Source of the DNA: Bradyrhizobium sp. AS23.2
GTDB taxonomy: Bacteria > Pseudomonadota > Alphaproteobacteria > Rhizobiales > Xanthobacteraceae
DNA length: 52,785 nucleotides
Reading direction: 5' to 3'
NCBI RefSeq assembly: GCF_001908185.1
Contig: NZ_LGHM01000173.1
Coordinates: 1 to 52,785, forward strand
Under the pieces are notes generated by a model. The model made no database searches. It was not told the origin of the DNA and was given only the letters and a program-made list of their open reading frames with translations. Below, in pieces: positions 31,939-39,097 of the stretch. The translations under genes were made by a program, and so were the position numbers. Positions within the stretch are counted from its first letter, which is position 1. Every line of letters starts with the position of its first letter.

Positions 31939-32889
31939 TCAGGCTGCCGGGTTGCGCCAGACGATGTCGCGGATGGCGATCGGCTTCGGGATCAGGCCGA
32001 GCTTGTGAAAGCGATCGGCGACGCCCTGCTGGGTCGCGACGATGTCGTCGGTGACGGGGCCGACGCGGTAGGACGAGCGGTTGGCCGCGATGGTCTGGAT
32101 ATCGAGCGGAATGCCCGTGACCGCGGCGAGCGACTTCGCGACCTCGTCGCGGTGCTGCTCAGCCCAGGCGGCCGTTGCCGTGGTGACGTCGATGATCTGC
32201 TGCAAGACTTCGCCATGGTTCTTCGCGAAATCGCGGTTGGCGATGTAGAAGGAGTTGGTCTCGGTGATCTCGTGGGCGTTGACCAGGATGCGGCCGCTCT
32301 GCTTCGTCTCGCCGATGGCGAAGTAAGGATCCCAGATCGCCCAGGCCTCGATGCTGCCATTGGCAAAAGCAGGGCCGGCGTCCGGCGGCGTGAGATAGAC
32401 CGGCGTGATATCGGCATAGGTGAGACCGGCCTTCTCCAGCGTCTGCACCACGATGTTGTGGGCGCTGGAGCCCTTGGTGAAGCCGATGCGTTTGCCGTTC
32501 AGTTCAGCGATCGTGCGGATCGGCGAATCCTTCGGCACCAGAATGCCCTGGCCGTTGGTGATGGGCTGGCCGGCGGCGTAGACGATCGCAGCACCCGCGG
32601 CCTGCGCGAACACCGGCGGGGAATCGCCGACGGCGCCGTAATCGACGCTGCCGACATTCATCGCCTCCATCATCGGCGGACCCGAGGAGAACTCGACCCA
32701 TTTCACCTCGATGCCTTGCGGGGAGAAATGTTTTTCCAAGGCGGCCTGCTGCCGCGTGATGACCAGCACGCCGTTCTTCTGATAGCCGATGCGAATTTCC
32801 TTCACGGCGCCTTGCGCATTTGCGCGCGAGGCGAACGCAGCGGCTGCCGCAGTTCCCACGGATAGTCTAAGAAAGTCCCGACGCTGCAT
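31939..32889 (-). CDS. ssuA: Aliphatic sulfonate-binding protein SsuA
   Basis: 316 residues. A twin-arginine signal, RRDFLRLSVG, with hydrophobic core ends near ANAQG (about residue 26), suggesting Tat export. The mature protein begins IRIGYQKNGVLVITR and contains the SsuA-type segments VKWVEFSSGPPMMEAMNVG, DYGAVGDSPPVFAQAAG and GKRIGFTKGSSAHN. It delivers sulfonates to SsuC in the periplasm. First gene of the minus-strand operon; its promoter should lie in 32890-33000. Confidence 0.93.
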   Translation of the reverse strand: MQRRDFLRLSVGTAAAAAFASRANAQGAVKEIRIGYQKNGVLVITRQQAALEKHFSPQGIEVKWVEFSSGPPMMEAMNVGSVDYGAVGDSPPVFAQAAGAAIVYAAGQPITNGQGILVPKDSPIRTIAELNGKRIGFTKGSSAHNIVVQTLEKAGLTYADITPVYLTPPDAGPAFANGSIEAWAIWDPYFAIGETKQSGRILVNAHEITETNSFYIANRDFAKNHGEVLQQIIDVTTATAAWAEQHRDEVAKSLAAVTGIPLDIQTIAANRSSYRVGPVTDDIVATQQGVADRFHKLGLIPKPIAIRDIVWRNPAA

Positions 32890-33254
32890 TCAAAACTCCC
32901 GGCCGCAGATGGCCGTCATTCCTTGCGATGCAGGAATGATGGTGCGCCTTAGTGGAGGTGTCGAGACACTCAGAAAAATAGCGACGCGAGCACTGCGCCC
33001 GGCGCGAAGCGCATGATTAATCTTTCAACCCGCGGAGCGAATGAAGATGGAATTTTTCTGCACGCAGATGTGAAAGCGGCGCGCGCATCCGGCCGGAGAC
33101 CGGCGACCGGATCAAAAAACGCGAAAACAACCCCATGCAAAGTAGCCGGTGCCACCATTTCAAGGCACGCGCATTTTCCGAAATCTTTGACACGTCGGGC
33201 AAAACAGCGGCATAATCTCATCATGGCCGCAGGTGGGCAGAGCGCTCCGCCGAG
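32890..33254. other. Intergenic region upstream of ssuA
   Basis: About 365 bases between ssuA (minus) and the end of the P450 gene (minus). It should carry the ssu promoter. Open frames present on both strands lack ribosome sites and look non-coding. No repeat or motif recognised. Confidence 0.5.
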
Positions 33255-34424
33255 CTAGCTCTGCCATCTCACGGGCAAGTTCTGCAGCCCGCGGAACGCC
33301 CAGCCGCCGATCCGCACCGGCTCGTCATCGGCGATCTCGATTCGCGCCGCGCGCGCGAACACGGTCGGCAGCGCGACATCGGCGATCATGGCGCGCGAGG
33401 CCCAGGCGCCGGCGCAGAAATGCGGACCGGCGCCGAACGCGACGCTCTTGGCCGTGTCACGCCGCACGTCGAATTCGTCGGCGCGCTCAAAATGCTTCTC
33501 GTCGCGATTGGCCGAGCCGAACATCAGGAACACGCGCTCGTCGGTTTCGAAGGCGACGTCGCGGATCGACCACGGCTTTGCGATGCGCCGCGGCGACATG
33601 CCGATCGGCGAGATCCAGCGGGCGTATTCCTCGAAGGCCTGCAGCCAGGTCACCTCGCCCTTGCGCACGAGGTCGAGCTGGTCGGGATGGGTGAGCAGCG
33701 CCCATACCGTGCCGGCGATGGCCTTGCGCGGCTCGTTCTGGCCGCCGGAGATCGCGAGCTTGACGTTGGCGCGCACGCTCTCCATCGGCATATCAGAGGC
33801 GAGGAGAACGCCGAGGATGCTCTGGTCGGGATGCTTGCGCATCACCGGCAGCATGTCGTCGATCGCTGCGTCGATGCCTGATGTCGCGGCATGGCAGCGC
33901 GCCTCGACCGCGGGATCGCCGGCGTAGTTGGCGATGCCCTCGATCATGCCTTGCGACCAGGAGTCCATCTCGGCAAAGCCGATATTGGTGAGACCGGTGA
34001 TCGACTTCAGGCATTCCCCTGAAAACGGCAGCGCGAAGTCGCGCATGAAATCGATCCGCGCCCCCGGCGTGATGGCGTCGATGATGCGGTCGGCATGGGC
34101 CTGGAACCGCGCGGTCCAGTGCGCCTTCACCGTCTTCGGCGACACCGTGGGAAACATCGCGCGGCGCTCGACCTGATGCGCCTCGCCGTCCTTGCGCATC
34201 ATGTTGTGGCCCATCAGCCTGTTCATCAGGCCCGCGGGCTGGTGCGAGGAGAACACGTCGATCTGCTTCTCGGAGATCGAGATGTCGTCGCGGCTCACCA
34301 GCAGCGTCGAGCCGAGCTGCGGCACGAAGGCGATCGGTGCCTCCTTCCGCATCTTCGCTAGCATCGGATAGGGGTCGGCCCAGAATGAGGCCGGGTCGAT
34401 GTCGATGCGCGGCGCGGTGCTCAA
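33255..34424 (-). CDS. Cytochrome P450
   Basis: 389 residues, soluble bacterial type without membrane anchor. The heme-binding loop FGAGPHFCAGAWASR places the thiolate ligand at C337. The I-helix region reads ISGGQNEPRKAIAG, in which the usual acid-Thr pair is changed, and the EARxRF/ExxR region corresponds to FEEYARWISPIG. This unusual I-helix with Asn/Glu is found in some CYP families with altered oxygen activation. Substrate unknown. No redoxin partner gene is adjacent. Confidence 0.9.
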   Translation of the reverse strand: MSTAPRIDIDPASFWADPYPMLAKMRKEAPIAFVPQLGSTLLVSRDDISISEKQIDVFSSHQPAGLMNRLMGHNMMRKDGEAHQVERRAMFPTVSPKTVKAHWTARFQAHADRIIDAITPGARIDFMRDFALPFSGECLKSITGLTNIGFAEMDSWSQGMIEGIANYAGDPAVEARCHAATSGIDAAIDDMLPVMRKHPDQSILGVLLASDMPMESVRANVKLAISGGQNEPRKAIAGTVWALLTHPDQLDLVRKGEVTWLQAFEEYARWISPIGMSPRRIAKPWSIRDVAFETDERVFLMFGSANRDEKHFERADEFDVRRDTAKSVAFGAGPHFCAGAWASRAMIADVALPTVFARAARIEIADDEPVRIGGWAFRGLQNLPVRWQS

Positions 34425-34654
34425 GGCGGTCTCCCGGGGATGTCACGCTTCCTCGGGGCCAGGCTAGCGAATTCGGGTGCCGGCGTCTGTCCCTAGCGAT
34501 AGGGACGAGCGGCATCAGGGCGTGTCATCACAAGTAGGACGCTCGCCGCAAAGGAAGGGCTAACCACGTTACAACGACCACATGCGCGCGGGCATGGAAG
34601 ATAGATCAACCAATGATAGCATGAGCTTCCCTAGACCAACCAAAGGGAACTTCT

Positions 34655-34972
34655 GTGACTGGAATGACCAAGCCTCGCTTTTGGCTTCCGATACTTGTAT
34701 GGATCGCTCTCGTCGGTGCTCTCTTCGTTTGGTTTACATTCATCAACGCGCCAAGCGGTGGTTCGCTGCCCTGGCTGGTTAGCGTGATTGTGTCCTGGTT
34801 GCCGTTCCTGGTGCTGGTGGGCGTCTGGATCTGGTACTCGCGCGCGAGTCGACGCTCATCGTCCGGGACGAGTTGGGTCGACCTCTACGAGCAGCAGGTC
34901 GCCGAAAACAGGCGCACCAATGCATTGCTGGAGAGGATCGCTGCGACTCTGGAAAAGCCGTCTCCGGGCTAG
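34655..34972 (+). CDS. Two-helix membrane protein with conserved C-terminal tail
   Basis: 105 residues. GTG start at 34655 with AGGGAA upstream; ATG at 34664 is the alternative. Two membrane helices (LPILVWIALVGALFVWFTF and WLVSVIVSWLPFLVLVGVWIW) are followed by a basic Ser-rich linker and the tail WVDLYEQQVAENRRTNALLE. The same kind of tail closes the next gene. A helix plus YEQQ tail of this sort may form an oligomerisation coiled coil. No family name known to me. It is 19 bases from the next gene, so probably an operon. Confidence 0.75.
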   Translation: MTGMTKPRFWLPILVWIALVGALFVWFTFINAPSGGSLPWLVSVIVSWLPFLVLVGVWIWYSRASRRSSSGTSWVDLYEQQVAENRRTNALLERIAATLEKPSPG

Positions 34973-34991
34973 CGCATCGCGAGGAGACGGT

Positions 34992-35990
34992 ATGCGCTCA
35001 GGGATTTTCGCGCGTGTCTGGCTGGTTGCCCTGGCATTCGCAACAGCCACGGCTGTCAGCCAGCCGGCGGCAGCCGACGATCGACGGGCATGTTTGAATG
35101 GATCGAAGGACACCGCTGCCGCGACCATTGACGCCTGTACGCGCGCGATCCAGAGCGGAGACTACGGAGATCAAGACCTGTCCGCCTTGTATCATGCGCG
35201 CGGCTATTCCTGGTCGTGGACAAGCTTCGCTGATCGCGACGACCGCGCCTTGAAAGACTTTGCCGAGGCGATCCGAGCTAACCCGAAAGCTGGCGGCTCA
35301 CTGCTTAACCGGTCGCACATCTACAACCAACGGCACGACTACGACCGGGCGATAGCGGACGTTAACCGGGCGTTCGAAGGCGATCTATCGGACTATGGAA
35401 AGCAGGTCGGATTTGGCGAGCGCGGCTACGCCTATCAAGCGAAAGGTGACAACGACCGCGCCATCGCGGACTATACCGCCAGCATCCGGCTGAATGCGAA
35501 CAACTATGTCGCCCTCACCGCCCGATGCAACGCCTACTTTGCCAAAGGCGATCTTGATGGTGCCATCGCCGACTGTGGTCGAGCGATCGCGCTGCATCCG
35601 AACTACAGGGACGCCTACTTCAACCGAGGCTACGCCTATCAAGCCAAGGGCGACTTCGACCGCGCTATAGCCGACTACGATCGGATGGTCGCGCTCGATC
35701 CGAAAGATTGGGACGCCTACAGCAATCGCGCCACTGCGTACCTGGCCAAGGGCGATTTCCGCCGCTTCATCGCAGACCTCGCTCAGCGGCAGGCGCTATC
35801 ATGGCTCGCCATCATTGTCTTTCTGGCGGCGGGGGTCTGGCTTTGTTGCCGAACAGGCATGCATGCGCGCGGACGATGGGCCGGGCGGACATTGATCGAG
35901 ATTTGCGAGCAAGAGGTCGTCGGAATGCAGCATAGGAACGCTGCGCTGGAGAAGATCGCGGCGGCTTTGGAGAGGCGTTCGTCGGGTTAG
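34992..35990 (+). CDS. TPR-repeat protein with C-terminal membrane anchor
   Basis: 332 residues, ATG 34992 after GAGGAGACGG. A signal peptide (about 1-28, ending AAA-DD) is followed by about six tetratricopeptide repeats with the pattern AYQAKGDxDRAIADY. A single membrane helix lies at about 275-292 (LSWLAIIVFLAAGVWLCC), and then a cytoplasmic tail LIEICEQEVVGMQHRNAALE resembling the end of the preceding protein. The N-terminal TPR part would be periplasmic. TPR proteins scaffold complexes; the partner here may be the neighbouring tail-sharing protein. Confidence 0.8.
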   Translation: MRSGIFARVWLVALAFATATAVSQPAAADDRRACLNGSKDTAAATIDACTRAIQSGDYGDQDLSALYHARGYSWSWTSFADRDDRALKDFAEAIRANPKAGGSLLNRSHIYNQRHDYDRAIADVNRAFEGDLSDYGKQVGFGERGYAYQAKGDNDRAIADYTASIRLNANNYVALTARCNAYFAKGDLDGAIADCGRAIALHPNYRDAYFNRGYAYQAKGDFDRAIADYDRMVALDPKDWDAYSNRATAYLAKGDFRRFIADLAQRQALSWLAIIVFLAAGVWLCCRTGMHARGRWAGRTLIEICEQEVVGMQHRNAALEKIAAALERRSSG

Positions 35991-36057
35991 CTTGGGCTCC
36001 GCACCGGCCGCGCGTCTGCTTTGCTCCCGGAAGCAGAAATCACGGATTTTGAGTCCT

Positions 36058-36845
36058 TCAATTCAGGCTGCGCGGGCCGGCGAGCAGCCGCAGCACAATT
36101 CCGAACAATTCGTTCTGCGAGGAGATGCCGAGCCGCTCATAGGCGCGCTTGCGGTAGGTCAGGGTCGAATGCAGGCTGATGCCCAGCGCCTGCGAGATCG
36201 CCTCGGAGCTGAAGCCAAGCAGGATACGGCGGCAGACCGCCTGCTCGCGCGGCGTCAGCGCAGCGAGCGGCGCGTGCGTCGCAAACAACGCGGCGAGGTT
36301 CTGGTCGGGCGCTCCGGTCGCGGCCTGCTGGAAATGACGTGCGACGCTGGCGCCGATCGCGGGCGCAACAGCCTGGAGCCGCGCACGCTCGGCATCGCCG
36401 AAGCGGCCCTGAGACGTGATGCGGTAGAAGTTGACATAGAAGCAGGTATCGTCGACCCAGATCGCGGTGGCGCATTGTCGACGATGTTTGAGTCCTTGAA
36501 GAAGATCTTGCGATAGCGCGCGCCGTACATCCGCGGCGCGAACGAGGGCAGCACGATCGGCGCGCTGATCTTGCCTTCGAACAGCGCATCACGGTTTGGA
36601 TCGGATTCGTGGAATTGCTCGGCGTAGGCGGCGCCGAGATCGCCGCCGGTCGGGATATTGCCGGCATCCAGCAGGCAACTCGCCGTGCCCGCGCGCGTCA
36701 GCGCAAACACCATGCAATGACCGACCCCGGCCTGCCGGCGCAACGTGTCGATCAGGACATTCGGGAAGTCAGGCCGGCCGATGGCGAGCACCGCGGGCGT
36801 GACATCGCCAGCCGCCGGATCAAAGGCCATCCCGTGGGGCCGCAT
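36058..36845 (-). pseudogene. LuxR-family transcriptional regulator, single-base frameshift
   Basis: From ATG 36845 (GGAGGAAAACC upstream) the N-terminal half reads MRPHGMAFDPAAGDV to KIFFKDSNIVDNA. Near 36471 the frame changes by one base and continues AIWVDDTCFYVNFYRIT and QAVAPAIGASVARHF, into the LuxR helix-turn-helix LTPREQAVCRRILLGFSSE and HSTLTYRKRAYERLG, ending at 36058. One missing base (GCGGCC to GCGCC) would restore about 262 codons. Either a recent pseudogene or a sequencing error. It lies upstream of and co-directional with nothing essential; the divergent repeat separates it from the monooxygenase. Confidence 0.8.
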
Positions 36846-36922
36846 GGTTTTCCTCCGCAAGACGTTCTTTTGCGCGAGGATAGCAGCAAGGGCAGTGCGG
36901 CGGAAGGCAGCCAAGCCGCTTC

Positions 36923-37054
36923 TGGGTCCCGGCTCTGCGCAGCAGCGTTGCACGCTGCAGCGCGTCCGGGACACGAGAGTTAGCGCGTTGTTAGGCAGTC
37001 TCGTGCCCCGGACGCAGCGCAGCGTGAAACGGTGCGCTGCTGAGCCGGGGCCCA
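36923..37054. repeat. Compound inverted repeat, second copy in reversed order
   Basis: The half beginning TGGGTCCCGGCTCTGCGC (36923) and ending GCGTCCGGGACACGAG is followed by the half CTCGTGCCCCGGACGC ... GCCGGGGCCC. Same halves as 26554-26702 but swapped. It lies between the LuxR pseudogene and the monooxygenase gene. Confidence 0.65.
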
Positions 37055-37082
37055 CACCGGATGACGAGCGCTGCGCCCCCCC

Positions 37083-38288
37083 CTACCCCGCAGCGGCCTT
37101 CGCCGGCGCGACGTTGATGGCGAGCTTGCCGTAGCGGTCGGTGAAGGCCTCGGTGTCGATCTCTTCCAGCTCGATCTCGCCGCTCATCACGCCCTGCTTC
37201 CAGGCCGCCTGCGCCGGGTCGTTCTGGAACTCCGGCATCACCTCGCGGCCGAATAGCTCGAGCGATTCGCAGATGTGCTCGTGGCTGTTCTTGCCGGCCT
37301 GGTTGAGCAGGATGACCTGGTCGATGTGGGAGCTCTGGAAGCGCTTCAGCTTTTTGCGGATCGTTTCGGGCGAGCCGATCAGGCCGCCGCGCAGCGCCGC
37401 CTCCTGCGCTTCCGGATTGTCGCGCTTCCACTTGTTGTACTCGTCCCACATGTTGACGGTGTAGGGCGCGGGCCGCTGGCGGTTCTGCGAAGCGCCGTAG
37501 AAGCGCAGCGCGAACTGGAAGAAGGTGGCGCCGTCGGCGCGCGCACGCGCTTCCTCGTCGGTCCTGGCGCACATGAAGAACGACACCAGCGCCATGTTCG
37601 GATTGATCTCGTAGTCGGCGAGCTTGTGCAGCCGCTTGGTCATAGCATTGTAATAGGCGTGCACCCAGGCGTGCGCAGCGTCGGCGCTGACGAACTGGAA
37701 GCCGAGCGCGCCAAAGCCGTGGCGCCCGGCGCGCTCGATGGTCGGCAGCTGCGAGCACGCCATCCACAACGGCGGATGCGGCTTCTGCACCGGCTTCGGC
37801 ACGACATTGCGCAACGGAATGTCGAAATACTTGCCGTGATGCTCACTGCCGGCATCCCTGAACATCGGGAAGATCGCCTGCACGGCTTCCTCGAACACTT
37901 CCTTCTTGGTCTCCATGTCGCGGCCGAACGGCGTGAGCTCGGTGATAGAGGCACTCTCTCCCATGCCGAATTCGCAGCGGCCGTTCGAGAGCAGGTCCAG
38001 CACCGCGACGCGCTCGGCGACGCGGGCCGGATGGTTGGTGGTGAGCTGGAGGATGCCGTGGCCGAGCCTGATGTTCTTCGTGCGCTGGCTCGCGGCCGCG
38101 AGGAACGATTCCGGCGAGGGCGAGTGCGAGTATTCCTCAAGGAAGTGATGCTCGACGACCCAGGCGTGGTCGTAGCCGAGCTTGTCGGCGAGTTCCATCT
38201 GCGAGAGGGCATTCTGGTAGAGCCTGAGCTCATCGCCGGCCACCCAGGGCCGTGGCAGCTGCAGCTCGTAGAAGATGCCGAACTTCAT
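37083..38288 (-). CDS. Luciferase-like (LLM class) flavin-dependent monooxygenase
   Basis: 401 residues. Bacterial luciferase fold: MKFGIFYELQLPRPW, HAWVVEHHFLEEYSHSPSPE, GHGILQLTTNHPARVAERV and LDLLSNGRCEFGMGESAS, then PHPPLWMACSQLPT. These are typical of LLM oxidoreductases of the alkanal/alkane monooxygenase type that use reduced FMN. Substrate unknown. A flavin reductase is not adjacent; the ssu-linked reductase is about 8 kb away. It precedes the broken LuxR gene on the same strand. Confidence 0.88.
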   Translation of the reverse strand: MKFGIFYELQLPRPWVAGDELRLYQNALSQMELADKLGYDHAWVVEHHFLEEYSHSPSPESFLAAASQRTKNIRLGHGILQLTTNHPARVAERVAVLDLLSNGRCEFGMGESASITELTPFGRDMETKKEVFEEAVQAIFPMFRDAGSEHHGKYFDIPLRNVVPKPVQKPHPPLWMACSQLPTIERAGRHGFGALGFQFVSADAAHAWVHAYYNAMTKRLHKLADYEINPNMALVSFFMCARTDEEARARADGATFFQFALRFYGASQNRQRPAPYTVNMWDEYNKWKRDNPEAQEAALRGGLIGSPETIRKKLKRFQSSHIDQVILLNQAGKNSHEHICESLELFGREVMPEFQNDPAQAAWKQGVMSGEIELEEIDTEAFTDRYGKLAINVAPAKAAAG

Positions 38289-38450
38289 GACGCCTCTCCC
38301 GCATTATTGTTGTTGGACTCATCTTAATGCGTGAGGCCGCGCTGTCTACGGAATCGCAATTCCGCCGCGTGGGAGATCGATTTCTCGCGCATACGTGGCA
38401 ACGCGGCCCTGTCCAGGAACCGTGCTGCGACATTCCGACGACCTAAACGG

Positions 38451-38464
38451 TTGATCCAAATCAA
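38451..38464 (+). promoter_or_regulatory. FixK/FNR box before napE
   Basis: TTGATCCAAATCAA is a perfect TTGAT-N4-ATCAA site, ending 90 bases before the napE ATG. In Bradyrhizobium, napEDABC is induced under low oxygen through FixK2, which binds this sequence class. Confidence 0.85.
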
Positions 38465-38554
38465 GGTCTTCGTAACTCGTCTGCATCTAGAGTTGCAGCA
38501 AGGTAACGGCCCGGATGCCGTCCCGATTCCAGTACCATTTCAGAGAGACCGAAT

Positions 38555-38740
38555 ATGTCGGCCCCTGACGACACGACGACGCGCGTGCGCCGTAAGCGCA
38601 TGGAGATTTTCGCTTTCCTGTTCCTGACCGCGGTCGTGATGCCCGTCCTCGCGGTTGGAACGGTCGGCTCTTACGGCCTCGGCGTCTGGATCTATCAGAT
38701 GTTTGCGGGCCCTCCCGGCCCGCCACCCTCCCCGCATTGA
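38555..38740 (+). CDS. napE: Periplasmic nitrate reductase subunit NapE
   Basis: 61 residues with a single membrane helix (about 19-46, FAFLFLTAVVMPVLAVGTVGS) and a Pro-rich end GPPGPPPSPH. NapE is a small inner-membrane component of Nap systems whose role is not settled. It is the first gene after the FixK box, and its stop overlaps the extended frame of napD. Confidence 0.92.
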   Translation: MSAPDDTTTRVRRKRMEIFAFLFLTAVVMPVLAVGTVGSYGLGVWIYQMFAGPPGPPPSPH

Positions 38741-38766
38741 TCCCCGACAAGCGAAAGGCAGGCATC

Positions 38767-39081
38767 ATGGCCCAAGCCACACTCAACCGCCGCGCATTGA
38801 TCACCGGCCAGGTGCTCAGCGCCGACCGTATCGTGCCGCCTCCGGGCTGCGAGATCGCCAGCATCGTCGTGCAGGCGCGGCCCGAGCGCCTGGCCGAGCT
38901 GGAGGCCGAGATCATTGCGATTCCCGGCTGCGAAATTCACGGCCGCGACGCGCGCGGAAAGCTCATCGTCGTGACCGAAGCGCCGGACGCCGGCAGCCTC
39001 GGCACCATTCTCAACACCATCCAGTCGCTGCCGAACGTCTATTCCGCAGCGCTCGTCTTCCACGCCATCGAAACCGCCTGA
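38767..39081 (+). CDS. napD: NapA maturation chaperone NapD
   Basis: 104 residues from ATG 38767; the frame also opens at a TTG at 38737, overlapping napE. NapD features are ITGQVLSADR, CEIASIVVQARPERLAELE and GSLGTILNTIQSLPNVYSA (ferredoxin-like fold). It binds the Tat signal of NapA and prevents early export. It lies between napE and napA. Confidence 0.9.
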   Translation: MAQATLNRRALITGQVLSADRIVPPPGCEIASIVVQARPERLAELEAEIIAIPGCEIHGRDARGKLIVVTEAPDAGSLGTILNTIQSLPNVYSAALVFHAIETA

Positions 39082-39097
39082 GTCAGGAAGAGCCATT

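Noticed and set aside
33013..33258. Small plus-strand ORF before the P450 gene
   Set aside because: No ribosome site or domain; it lies in the ssuA upstream region and runs into the P450 3' end.
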